DNA of 64,000 nucleotides from Chelatococcus sp. HY11 (lineage in GTDB: Bacteria; Pseudomonadota; Alphaproteobacteria; Rhizobiales; Beijerinckiaceae). A program made the position numbers and the translations under genes. The notes under the pieces are model-generated. The model did no database searches and was not told where the DNA came from. It saw nothing but the letters and a program-made list of their open reading frames with translations. Shown here piece by piece: positions 27,591 through 35,791 of the stretch (positions are counted from its first letter, which is position 1; every line of letters starts with the position of its first letter). Location: the NCBI RefSeq assembly GCF_018398335.1, contig NZ_JAHBRX010000001.1, positions 1,798,001 through 1,862,000 of the forward strand, read 5' to 3'.

Positions 27591-29387
27591 TCAAAAGCCA
27601 GGTTGGCGCCCGGCGGACAAGTCCCCATCAATATCGTCGGCACGACCCGATGTCGCACGGCGCGACCGCACAAAGCCATGACGGCTGAGCCGTGCCAGCC
27701 ACACCACCGGAAGGAAGCCGACAAGGACAATGAGAAGGGCCGCAATCGCCCCATCCTCATAGGTACCGCGTGAGGCCTCCGCGTAGAGCTGGGTTGCGAG
27801 CGTCTCAAAGTCAAGCGGCCGCAGCAACAGGGTGGCTGGCAGCTCCTTCATGCAATCGACGAAAATGAGAATGGCGGCGGAGGCGATCGCCGGCCACAGA
27901 AGCGGCAGATGAATGCGCCTGATCAGCCCGCCGGAATGGGCGCCAAGCGTTCGCGCCGCATCATCGAGGGTGAGCGGCACTTTCGCGAGCCCCGCCTCCA
28001 GTCCACCCACAGCGAGAGCGAGAAAGCGCGCGGCATAGGCATAGATCAGGGCAACGACCGTTCCCGAAAGGATCAGTCCCGTCGAAATGCCGAAGCTCGC
28101 GCGCAAAGCCGCGTCGATCGTGTTGTCGATGGTGGCGAGGGGCACCATCAGGCCGATGGCGAGGACGGTACCGGGCACCGCGTAGCCTAGGCTTGCGACC
28201 CGCGCCGCCAGCCCGGCGCGCCGCACGTCACTCGGGCTGCGGTGGGCGGCGAGCCGCAGCGCGACAATCACACAGGCGCCGAGCGCGAGTGTCACGGCGG
28301 TCGCGACGAGCGCGAGGGAGGCGGTATTGCGGATCGCATCCACGAGGCTGTGCGAGAAGCCAGCGAAACGCAGGCGCTTGTAGGCCTCGTTGCACAGGTG
28401 CAGCACGGGAACGACGAAGCCGACGAGGACCGGCAGCGCGGCGATGGACATCGCGGCCATGGCGGCCCACCCCGTGAGCTGCTTTGGCTTGAGCCTCCCG
28501 GGCTCGGCATCGGCGTAGTCGGCGTGCCGGCGAACGATGCGCTCGATCACGACGAGGGTGATGACGACGGCGAGCATGAACAATGCGATCTGCGCCGCGC
28601 CGGCGAGGCTCGAGCGGTTGATCCAGGTCGCGTAGATTGACACCGTCAGCGTTCTGACGCCGAGAAATTCCGACGCACCGATATCGTTCAGGGTTTCAAG
28701 GAGAGCAAGCGTGGCTCCCGCCACGATCGCCGGACGGGCCAGGGGGACCGCGATGGACAGGAAGGTTCGGAAACGTCCCGCACCGAGGGAATGCGAAGCC
28801 TCGACCACCCCGCCGGCCTGCACGAGGAAGGTCGCCCGTACCGAGGCATAGACATAGGGGTAGAGAACGAAGCTGAGGAGAATGATGCATCCGCCCATCG
28901 AGCGAACGTCGGGAAAGCTCAGATCGCGCGGGTTGGTGATCCCAAGCACCGTGCGCAGGACGCTCTGCACGGGGCCGATGGGGTGCAGCACGTCGAGATA
29001 GACATAGGCGACAATATAGGTCGGCATCGCGAGCGGCAGCAGCAGTGCCCATTCCAGCAAGCGGCGGCCGGGAAAATCATACGCGACGACGAGCCACGCG
29101 AGGCACGTTCCCATGACGATGACGAGGATACCGACCCCCGTCACCAGCATGGCCGTCTGGCGAATGGCCTCAGGCAAGACATAAGCAACAAGATGTGGCC
29201 AGACGCTCTCCGCCGCGCCGCCGGCAACCGCCACGATGGCAAGGATCGGGGCCAGCGCGACAAGAGCGACAGCCATCCCCGCGAAAAGCCAGCCGCGCCC
29301 GTGCGGCCCGCGCGTGCCGGCACGCGCCGCTGCCCGGCCGTATGTCACGCCGGTCCGATTGGTAGGTGCGGAAGACCCGATAAACAT
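27591..29387 (-). CDS. fbpB: Iron(III) ABC transporter permease, fused double-domain FbpB type
   Basis: This 598-residue membrane protein contains two tandem binding-protein-dependent permease domains, as in FbpB/SfuB/AfuB. Each has its EAA-type cytoplasmic loop: VVEASHSLGAGRFRTFLSIAVPLARPAI around residues 198-225, and LDDAARTLGAHSGGLIRRIHLPLLWPAIASA around 475-505. LETLNDIGASEFLGVRTLT and MKELPATLLLRPLDFETLATQLY are blocks typical of ferric-iron permeases. The first 30 residues are a basic cytoplasmic stretch. It follows fbpA on the same strand with a 100-bp gap. No ATP-binding subunit (fbpC) is adjacent, so it must be supplied from elsewhere. Confidence 0.9.
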   Translation of the reverse strand: MFIGSSAPTNRTGVTYGRAAARAGTRGPHGRGWLFAGMAVALVALAPILAIVAVAGGAAESVWPHLVAYVLPEAIRQTAMLVTGVGILVIVMGTCLAWLVVAYDFPGRRLLEWALLLPLAMPTYIVAYVYLDVLHPIGPVQSVLRTVLGITNPRDLSFPDVRSMGGCIILLSFVLYPYVYASVRATFLVQAGGVVEASHSLGAGRFRTFLSIAVPLARPAIVAGATLALLETLNDIGASEFLGVRTLTVSIYATWINRSSLAGAAQIALFMLAVVITLVVIERIVRRHADYADAEPGRLKPKQLTGWAAMAAMSIAALPVLVGFVVPVLHLCNEAYKRLRFAGFSHSLVDAIRNTASLALVATAVTLALGACVIVALRLAAHRSPSDVRRAGLAARVASLGYAVPGTVLAIGLMVPLATIDNTIDAALRASFGISTGLILSGTVVALIYAYAARFLALAVGGLEAGLAKVPLTLDDAARTLGAHSGGLIRRIHLPLLWPAIASAAILIFVDCMKELPATLLLRPLDFETLATQLYAEASRGTYEDGAIAALLIVLVGFLPVVWLARLSRHGFVRSRRATSGRADDIDGDLSAGRQPGF

Positions 29388-29455
29388 TCAGAGGGCTCTG
29401 ATACAGCACGAAGCCGCAGCCCTTGCGCAGGGCCGCGGCTTGAACATGGCGCGGC

Positions 29456-29477
29456 TCCCTCCCCGCAACAGGGAGGG
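29456..29477. repeat. Palindrome in the fbpA-fbpB gap
   Basis: CCCTCCCC and GGGAGGGG flank GCAACA, giving an 8-bp stem. It lies between the two genes of the iron transporter and could attenuate expression of the permease relative to the abundant binding protein. It resembles the CTCTCCCCG family found elsewhere in the window. Confidence 0.6.
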
Positions 29478-29488
29478 GCGCGTCACGA

Positions 29489-30526
29489 TCAGTTATCGAA
29501 GCCGACCTTGTCGGCGAGTTCGCTGGCGGCCTTGCGGTTCTTGCCGATGGCGGTGAGCTCGGCCGGATCGATCTTGAGCTCGCCGAAACTGGCGATGATC
29601 GGATCCGCCTTCACACCGGCCTTGACCGGGTACTCGAAGTTCGCCTTGGCATAGAGCTCCTGCGCGTCATCCGACGCCAGGAATTCGATGAGCTTCACGG
29701 CGTTGGCCGCATGCGGGGCGTTCTTGGCGACAGCCGCGCCGGACACGTTCACATGCGTGCCGCCCTTCTCGAAGGTCGGCAGGATGACGTTGATGGCTTC
29801 GCCCCACTTGACCTGGTCCGGCCCGCCGGCGCCCGAGCGCATCAGGCCGACATAATAAGAATTGGCGAGGCCCACATCACAGATGCCGCCGAGAATATCG
29901 CGTGCGACATCACGATCGCCGCCGCCGGCCTTGCGCGCGAGATTGGCCTTCACACCTTTCAACCATTCCTCAGTCTTCGCCGCGCCGTCCTTGGCGATCA
30001 TGTTGGCGATGAGAGCCGTGTTATAGGGATGCTGACCGGCGCGGATGCAAACCTTGCCCTTCCACTTGGGATCGGCCAGGTCCTCATAGGTGAACGACTT
30101 GAGATCCGTGCGATCCTTGGAGGCATAAAGCACGCGCGCGCGCGTCGACAGCGCGAACCAGCGGCCATCCGCGTCACGCAGATTGGCGGGGATCGCCGCA
30201 TTCAGCGCGTCAGACTTCACGGGCTGCACGACGCCCTTGTCGACGAGATCGATGAGATTGCCGAAATCGACCGTCATCAGGACGTCGGCCGGTGAGTTCG
30301 CGCCTTCAGTCGCCACGCGCTCAGCAAGGCCGTCCTTGACGAACAGCGTCTTGACCTGGATCCCGCTCTTCTCAGTGAAGGCGTCGAGCAGCGGCTTGAT
30401 CAGGCCGGGCTCACGGGTCGTGTAGAGCGTTACTTCTTCCGCAGCCGAAGCCGCCGTGGAGAAGCCTGCGGAAAGACCTGCAATGCCGGCGAGGCAAGCA
30501 ATCCTGGCGATCCGATTGATGGACAT
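29489..30526 (-). CDS. fbpA: Iron(III) ABC transporter periplasmic substrate-binding protein
   Basis: This 345-residue exported protein has a cleavable signal peptide (MSINRIARIACLAGIAGLSA, cut after ASAAEE-like residues). Class II extracellular solute-binding features of FbpA/FutA follow: EVTLYTTREPGLIKPLLDAF, VLMTVDFGNLIDL, and the adjacent tyrosines of ANSYYVGLMRSG (about residue 245), which ligate ferric iron in this family. The start at 30526 is fixed by a GGAGGAG ribosome site; an in-frame start at 30580 would place 18 polar residues before the signal peptide. It is the first gene of an fbpA-fbpB unit, with an Irr-type box 218 bp upstream. Confidence 0.93.
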   Translation of the reverse strand: MSINRIARIACLAGIAGLSAGFSTAASAAEEVTLYTTREPGLIKPLLDAFTEKSGIQVKTLFVKDGLAERVATEGANSPADVLMTVDFGNLIDLVDKGVVQPVKSDALNAAIPANLRDADGRWFALSTRARVLYASKDRTDLKSFTYEDLADPKWKGKVCIRAGQHPYNTALIANMIAKDGAAKTEEWLKGVKANLARKAGGGDRDVARDILGGICDVGLANSYYVGLMRSGAGGPDQVKWGEAINVILPTFEKGGTHVNVSGAAVAKNAPHAANAVKLIEFLASDDAQELYAKANFEYPVKAGVKADPIIASFGELKIDPAELTAIGKNRKAASELADKVGFDN

Positions 30527-30743
30527 GAACTCCTCCTGACTCTTTCCATTCCGCCGTTGATCCATGACTGCCGCCGCCAATTGCGCGACGACAGCCTCTT
30601 CTCACTTCACACTGACGCCGGTTGGGAATACGGCACCGAATCCCGGCCCCGCACCCGCAACGTCATCGCGCGCAAATCGGAAATGGTCATATTTCAAACG
30701 AGAAAGCAACGCGCCCATCGCAATAAAAAAAACTATACCCCAG

Positions 30744-30760
30744 TTTAGATAAATTCTAAA
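30744..30760 (-). promoter_or_regulatory. Irr-type iron control element (ICE motif)
   Basis: TTTAGATAAATTCTAAA is a 17-bp inverted repeat with 6-bp arms (TTTAGA / TCTAAA). It differs at one position from the rhizobial ICE consensus TTTAGAA-N3-TTCTAAA bound by Irr. It lies 218 bp upstream of fbpA, an iron(III)-binding protein gene, which supports the reading. Irr can repress or activate depending on site position; the distance here allows activation. Confidence 0.7.
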
Positions 30761-31158
30761 TTTACTCCGCGCATGCAAAATAATTATTCACCGATGTAAT
30801 AAACAAAATATCTCGGACAACACCGATATAAATACTTTATAATACGTTCAAGACAAAGATACTCCCGTTCGGCTACACGAGACCTCATGAGCAGGCCGCC
30901 CCCAACCTCGCGATCACAAATTCGTGTACGTACCTCTACCGGGTCGCTGTAATTGCCCAAAACTGCAGGTCTATCGTTGAGCTTACGCCCAAGCATCATC
31001 CAGAATGCATAATTTATAGTCGTTTTTTGTGCCTCAGATCGATGCTGCCTAAAATTCAGCCAAGCCAATTTACAGGTCGTTTCAGGGTTTGCCGCGCGAG
31101 CCGGCCGTGGACAGCATTTCCTATAGAAGAAGAGGCTCCACACCTATTTCCCATCCGC

Positions 31159-31173
31159 TGGCACAAGCCTTGC
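31159..31173 (+). promoter_or_regulatory. Sigma-54 (RpoN) -24/-12 promoter of urtABCDE
   Basis: TGGCACAAGCCTTGC matches TGGCAC-N5-TTGC exactly, with the GG and GC dinucleotides correctly spaced. It lies 44 bp before the urtA start codon, so transcription would begin near 31185. NtrC activation under nitrogen limitation is the expected mode for urea uptake. Confidence 0.82.
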
Positions 31174-31217
31174 GAGATTTCCCCCGCCAAACAATCCCGA
31201 GGTGGGAGACGTCAAAC

Positions 31218-32528
31218 ATGAAGAATGGCTTGAGACGTGCATGCGCCGCCCTTGCTCTTGCAGCAGGCCTGGCGATTTCAGGGGGAGCCCCTCACGCCGC
31301 AGACGACACCATCAAGGTCGGTGTCCTTCATTCCTTGTCCGGCACGATGGCGATCAGCGAAACGACGCTGAAAGACGTGATGCTGATGCTCATCGAAGAG
31401 CAGAACAAGAAAGGCGGGGTCCTCGGCAAGAAGCTGGAGGCGGTGGTCGTCGATCCCGCGTCGAACTGGCCGCTCTTTGCCGAAAAGGCCCGCGAACTTC
31501 TGACGAAGGACAAGGTCGCCGCAGTCTTCGGTGCCTGGACCTCGGTATCCCGTAAATCAGTTCTTCCAGTCTTCGAGGAACTGAACGGCATCATGTTCTA
31601 TCCGGTGCAGTATGAAGGCGAGGAATCCTCGCGCAACATCTTCTACACCGGCGCGGCCCCGAACCAGCAGGCCATTCCGGCTGTCGACTACCTGATGGAG
31701 AACGAAGGCGTACAGCGCTGGGTCCTGGCGGGCACGGACTATGTCTATCCGCGCACGACCAACAAGATCCTGGAGGCCTATCTCCAGCAGAAAGGCGTCA
31801 AGGCCGAAGACATCATGATCAACTACACGCCTTTCGGACATTCCGACTGGCAGACGATCGTGGCCGACATCAAGAAATTCGGCTCGTCCGGCAAGAAGAC
31901 CGCCGTTGTCTCGACGATCAATGGCGATGCCAACGTGCCGTTCTACAAGGAACTCGCCAACCAGGGCATCAAGGCGACGGACATTCCGGTCGTCGCGTTC
32001 TCGGTCGGCGAGGAAGAACTGGCCGGCATCGACACCAAGCCGCTCGTCGGCCATCTCGCCGCCTGGAACTATTTCCAGTCCGTCGACGTGCCGGAGAACG
32101 CCGCGTTCATCAAGGCGTGGAAGGCCTTCACCAAGAACGACAAGCGCGTGACCAACGATCCGATGGAAGCGCACTACATCGGCTTCAACATGTGGGTGAA
32201 GGCCGTCGAGAAGGCGGGTTCCACGGATCCGGACAAGGTCATCGATGCGCTCATCGGTGTGTCCGTGCCCAATCTCTCCGGCGGTTTCTCGGCGATGATG
32301 CCGAACCACCACATCACGAAGCCCGTACTGATCGGCGAGATCCAGGACAACGGCCAGTTCAACATCGTGTCGCAGACGCCCGGCCTCGTCGTCGGCGACG
32401 AATGGTCCGACTACCTCGAAGGGTCCAAGGACCTGATCTCCGACTGGAGAGCGCCCATGTCTTGCGGCAATTTCAACGTGAAGACAGGCAAGTGCGGCGG
32501 CCAGGGCGCCCAGGCCGCGGCGAAGTGA
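31218..32528 (+). CDS. urtA: Urea ABC transporter substrate-binding protein
   Basis: UrtA delivers urea to the UrtBC channel. The 436-residue protein begins with a signal peptide (MKNGLRRACAALALAAGLAI), then the type I periplasmic-binding fold: DTIKVGVLHSLSGTMAISE, VVVDPASNWPLFAEKARELL, AVFGAWTSVSRKSVLPVFEE, FYPVQYEGEESSRNIFYTGAAPNQQ and RWVLAGTDYVYPRTTNKILE. These blocks separate UrtA from branched-chain amino-acid binding proteins, as does MSCGNFNVKTGKCGG at the C-terminus. ATG 31218 lies directly before the signal peptide and after GGTGGGAG; an open frame runs upstream to 31089 but includes the sigma-54 promoter. It is first in urtABCDE. Confidence 0.96.
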   Translation: MKNGLRRACAALALAAGLAISGGAPHAADDTIKVGVLHSLSGTMAISETTLKDVMLMLIEEQNKKGGVLGKKLEAVVVDPASNWPLFAEKARELLTKDKVAAVFGAWTSVSRKSVLPVFEELNGIMFYPVQYEGEESSRNIFYTGAAPNQQAIPAVDYLMENEGVQRWVLAGTDYVYPRTTNKILEAYLQQKGVKAEDIMINYTPFGHSDWQTIVADIKKFGSSGKKTAVVSTINGDANVPFYKELANQGIKATDIPVVAFSVGEEELAGIDTKPLVGHLAAWNYFQSVDVPENAAFIKAWKAFTKNDKRVTNDPMEAHYIGFNMWVKAVEKAGSTDPDKVIDALIGVSVPNLSGGFSAMMPNHHITKPVLIGEIQDNGQFNIVSQTPGLVVGDEWSDYLEGSKDLISDWRAPMSCGNFNVKTGKCGGQGAQAAAK

Positions 32529-32581
32529 CCGGAACGCGCTCTCCCAATCGTGCAGGGGAGCGCATAGGCCGGAGCGGCTCT

Positions 32582-32725
32582 TCACCTCTCCCCGGCGGGG
32601 AGAGGGTCGGCCAAAAAGCGGCCGGGTGAGGGGAAATTCCCTCCGCAGAGAGACTTGTTCCCCTTCGCGGAAGGGCATGTTCCCCCTCACCCTGTCCCCT
32701 CTCCCCGCCGGGGAGAGGGAACCCA
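32582..32725. repeat. Palindromic repeats in the urtA-urtB gap
   Basis: The 251-bp gap holds CACCTCTCCCCGGCGGGGAGAG near 32583-32604 and CCCTCTCCCCGCCGGGGAGAGG near 32698-32720, both near-perfect hairpins. They flank smaller inverted repeats such as GGCCaaaaaGCGGCC and CCCCTTCGCGGAAGGG. The two ends are mirror-like, as for a mobile palindromic element, and could attenuate urtB expression relative to urtA. Confidence 0.7.
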
Positions 32726-32779
32726 AACTCTCCATGCGATGACGCTGCTATCCACGAAAGGCTGGGCGGGCTCGATCCC

Positions 32780-34381
32780 ATGTCGTCACTGATCAGGCTT
32801 TTATCGCTTCTTGGCATCCTCGTGGCCGCCATCGTGCAGCCGGCCTTGGCGCAGGAAACGCGCGCGGCCTTCGCCACTCTCGCCACAGACAACTACGGGG
32901 ATATTGAGAAAGGCGTCGCGGCCGTCGCCGAGAGCGGCGCACCAACCGCGGAAGCCGTGCTAAACGCGCTCGGCGACAACCGCCTGCTCTACCGTCCATC
33001 GGACAAGGCCGTCTTCTACAGGGATGCGAGCGGAACCTTCCGCGACGCGGCCACCGGCGACGCCGTGACACCGGCTCCGACCGGTCTCAGGCCTGTGCGT
33101 CTCAACAACCGCGTGCGGCGCGCGGTGGAGGCGGCGGTCGGCACGCTGACGCTGATGTCGCCGGAAGCGTCCAAACGGCGCCAGGCGGCCGAAGCCGTCT
33201 TCCGCTCCCGCGACGCGGCGACATTGCCCGCTCTCGCCAAGGCCATCGCGACCGAACGTGACAGCAGCGTGAAACAGGCGCTGCTTCAGGCCCAGGCCGC
33301 CATTTTCCTGACCGCCGACGGCATCGCGGATGCCGATCGCATCGCGGCCGTCGATATCGTCGCTGCGCGGGGCGACCAGGACGCGCGCTCCATGCTTACC
33401 CAGGTGGCGGGCCGCGGGTCGCCGGTGCTCAAGCTCGCCGCCGATACCGCCATCGCCGCCATCGACCGCCGGCTCGCCATCGCCGCCACCGTCCAGAACA
33501 TCTGGTACGGGCTGTCACTCGGCTCCGTCCTGCTGCTCGCCGCCATCGGCCTCGCCATCACCTTCGGTGTCATGGGCATCATCAACATGGCGCACGGCGA
33601 GATGGTGATGATCGGCGCCTACACCACCTTCGTGGTGCAGGAAATCTGCCGCACCCGTTTCCCGGGGCTGTTCGACTGGTCGTTGCCCGTTGCCCTGCCG
33701 CTCGCTTTCCTGGTCGCCGGCGGCGTGGGGGCGCTCATCGAGCGTCTGGTCATCCGCCATCTCTACGGCCGGCCGCTGGAAACACTGCTCGCGACCTGGG
33801 GCATCAGCCTCATTCTCCAGCAGGCCGTGCGCTCGATCTTCGGGCCGACGAACCGGGAGGTCGGCGCGCCCTCCTACATGGCAGGCGCCTTCGACGTCCT
33901 TGGCGTCACGATCACCTACGGCCGGCTGTGGATCGTCATCTTCAGCCTCTGCGTCTTCCTCGGCCTGATCGCCGTGCTCAAGCTGACGCCGTTCGGCCTC
34001 CGGATGCGCGCGGTGACCCAGAACCGCCGCATGGCGTCCGCGATGGGCATCCGCACGCCACGCGTCGACATGCTCGCCTTCGCGCTGGGTTCGGGGATCG
34101 CCGGCGTCGCGGGCGTGGCGCTGTCGCAGATCGACAACGTCTCGCCGAACCTCGGTCAGAGCTACATCATCGATTCCTTCATGGTGGTGGTGTTCGGCGG
34201 CGTCGGCAATCTCTGGGGGACCTTCGTCTCGGCGCTCACGCTCGGGGTCGCCAACAAGTTCCTCGAACCCTACGCGGGCGCCGTGCTCGGCAAGATCCTG
34301 CTCCTCGTCTTTCTGATCCTGTTCATCCAGAAAAGGCCCCGCGGGCTCTTCGCCCTCAAGGGCCGCTCGGTGGAAGCATGA
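32780..34381 (+). CDS. urtB: Urea ABC transporter permease UrtB
   Basis: This is the first of two LivH/LivM-type permeases of the urea transporter. The 533-residue protein has a signal peptide (MSSLIRLLSLLGILVAAIVQ, ending near ALAQE) and an extracytoplasmic alpha-helical domain of about 200 residues that is characteristic of UrtB (VAAVAESGAPTAEAVLNALG, ALGDNRLLYRPSDKAVFYRD). The permease core starts at about residue 235: WYGLSLGSVLLLAAIGLAIT, GIINMAHGEMVMIGAYTTF, VIRHLYGRPLETLLATWGIS and SYIIDSFMVVVFGGVGNLWG. A plain LivH permease lacks the long N-terminal domain, so this is not an amino-acid transporter. Confidence 0.95.
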   Translation: MSSLIRLLSLLGILVAAIVQPALAQETRAAFATLATDNYGDIEKGVAAVAESGAPTAEAVLNALGDNRLLYRPSDKAVFYRDASGTFRDAATGDAVTPAPTGLRPVRLNNRVRRAVEAAVGTLTLMSPEASKRRQAAEAVFRSRDAATLPALAKAIATERDSSVKQALLQAQAAIFLTADGIADADRIAAVDIVAARGDQDARSMLTQVAGRGSPVLKLAADTAIAAIDRRLAIAATVQNIWYGLSLGSVLLLAAIGLAITFGVMGIINMAHGEMVMIGAYTTFVVQEICRTRFPGLFDWSLPVALPLAFLVAGGVGALIERLVIRHLYGRPLETLLATWGISLILQQAVRSIFGPTNREVGAPSYMAGAFDVLGVTITYGRLWIVIFSLCVFLGLIAVLKLTPFGLRMRAVTQNRRMASAMGIRTPRVDMLAFALGSGIAGVAGVALSQIDNVSPNLGQSYIIDSFMVVVFGGVGNLWGTFVSALTLGVANKFLEPYAGAVLGKILLLVFLILFIQKRPRGLFALKGRSVEA

Positions 34382-34487
34382 TGATCGATACCTCCTATGG
34401 CATGCACCGTTCCATGAGCACCCCCTATCCAATCGAGACCGGTGGATTTGGCTTGCGTGAATTGCACTTGGAAGTGCTGCGCCGAGA

Positions 34488-34615
34488 TCCCTCCCCTCCA
34501 GGGGAGGGTGGCTCCGAGCAAAGCTCGGAGCCGGGTGGGGCCGATATCGCCCTGCCTGTCAGCCCCCCTCCGTCGCCGTTTCACGGCGCCACCTCCCCCC
34601 GGAGGGGGAGGATCA
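34488..34615. repeat. Palindromic repeats in the urtB-urtC gap
   Basis: The 265-bp gap carries TCCCCTCCAGGGGAGGG (about 34492-34509), GGCTCCGAGCaaaGCTCGGAGCC (about 34510-34532) and CTCCCCCCGGAGGGGGAGG (about 34592-34611). The middle one is a perfect 10-bp-stem hairpin with a 3-nt loop. It is a third insertion of this repeat type inside the urt operon region. Confidence 0.7.
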
Positions 34616-34646
34616 TGGCCGCGCTCGGCCATACGGGAGCGGCTTC

Positions 34647-35789
34647 ATGATCCGCCAGCCCTTCATCCTCACGCTGATCGACGGCAAGGGGCGGATCTTT
34701 CTCGCCATTCTCGCGGCCGTGACCGTGCTTGTCGCCGCCTCCAATCTCATGCTGCCGCCGACCTCGCCGCTGCATGTGCCGACCTACGCCGTCTCGCTGA
34801 TGGGCAAGTATCTCTGCTATGCCCTGCTTGCCGTCGCCCTCGATCTCGTATGGGGCTACTGCGGCATCCTTTCGCTGGGACATGGCGCGTTCTTCGCGCT
34901 CGGCGGTTATGCCATGGGCATGTATCTCATGCGCCAGATCGGCACGCGCGGCGTCTATGGCAATCCGGTGCTGCCGGATTTCATGGTGTTCCTGAACTGG
35001 CAGGAGCTGCCCTGGTACTGGTACGGCTTCTCGACCTTCCCCTTCGCGATGGTGATGGTGGTGCTCGTCCCGGGGCTGCTCGCCTTCGTCTTCGGCTGGC
35101 TCGCTTTCCGCTCGCGGGTCACGGGCGTCTATCTCTCCATCATCACCCAGGCGATGACCTTCGCGCTGCTGCTCGCCTTCTTCCGCAACGACATGGGTTT
35201 CGGCGGCAATAACGGCCTGACCGATTTCAAGGACCTGCTCGGCTTCAACATTCAGGCGCAGGGCATGCGCGTCACGCTCTTCGCCGTCAGCGCGCTGGCG
35301 CTGGCGCTCGGCTATCTCATCGCGCGGGTGATGGTGACCTCCACCTACGGAAAGGTGCTGGTGGCGATCCGCGACGCGGAATCGCGGGCGCGCTTCCTCG
35401 GCTATCGCGTTGAGCACTACAAGCTCCTCGCCTTCACCGTTTCGGCGATGATGGCGGGTATCGCCGGCGCGCTCTACGTGCCGCAGGTCGGCATCATCAA
35501 CCCGCAGGAGTTCGCGCCCGCCAATTCCATCGAAGCCGTGATCTGGGTCGCCGTCGGGGGGCGTGGCACGCTCGTCGGCGCGGCCCTTGGCGCGGTCGTC
35601 GTGAATTTCGCCAAGACCTGGCTCACGGGCGCCCTGCCGGAAATCTGGCTCTTTGCCCTTGGGGCGCTCTTCGTCGTTGTCACGCTCTATATGCCCAAGG
35701 GCATCCTGGGCCTCTTCCAGAAATTCAGCCGTCGCCGTGCCGATGATGGCGTGGCCGGCACGCCCGTGCCGCAACCGGCCGCGGAGTAG
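34647..35789 (+). CDS. urtC: Urea ABC transporter permease UrtC
   Basis: This is the second urea permease, LivM-like, with 380 residues and about nine membrane segments. Recognisable blocks are MGKYLCYALLAVALDLVWGYCGILSLGHGAFFALGGYAMGMYLMRQ, the UrtC-typical insert around residues 110-130 (VFLNWQELPWYWYGFSTF), GFGGNNGLTDFKDLLGF, AIRDAESRARFLGYRVEHYK and AVIWVAVGGRGTLVGAALGA. The short periplasmic insert and the NGLTDF block separate it from LivM. It begins at ATG 34647 and is followed after 2 bp by urtD, so the last three transport genes are closely packed. Confidence 0.95.
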   Translation: MIRQPFILTLIDGKGRIFLAILAAVTVLVAASNLMLPPTSPLHVPTYAVSLMGKYLCYALLAVALDLVWGYCGILSLGHGAFFALGGYAMGMYLMRQIGTRGVYGNPVLPDFMVFLNWQELPWYWYGFSTFPFAMVMVVLVPGLLAFVFGWLAFRSRVTGVYLSIITQAMTFALLLAFFRNDMGFGGNNGLTDFKDLLGFNIQAQGMRVTLFAVSALALALGYLIARVMVTSTYGKVLVAIRDAESRARFLGYRVEHYKLLAFTVSAMMAGIAGALYVPQVGIINPQEFAPANSIEAVIWVAVGGRGTLVGAALGAVVVNFAKTWLTGALPEIWLFALGALFVVVTLYMPKGILGLFQKFSRRRADDGVAGTPVPQPAAE

Positions 35790-35791
35790 AG

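Larger units (their letters stand above)
30527..31217. other. 691-bp AT-rich divergent control region between fbpA and urtA
   Basis: This is the longest non-coding stretch of the window. Its middle (about 30690-31080) is clearly AT-richer than the genes. It carries an Irr-type palindrome (30744-30760) on the fbpA side and a sigma-54 promoter (31159-31173) on the urtA side. A 119-codon open frame on the minus strand (30784-31143) is Cys/Arg/Tyr-rich with no recognisable family, and I consider it non-coding. No NtrC-type GCACC-N5-GGTGC palindrome was clear by eye. Confidence 0.6.

Noticed and set aside
30784-31143. 119-codon open frame in the fbpA/urtA gap
   Set aside because: The region is AT-rich, the product is unusually rich in Cys, Arg and Tyr with no family match, and there is no clear ribosome site; regulatory DNA is the better explanation.
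31089-31217. Earlier start for urtA at 31089
   Set aside because: It would place the sigma-54 promoter inside the coding region and put 43 polar residues in front of a typical signal peptide.
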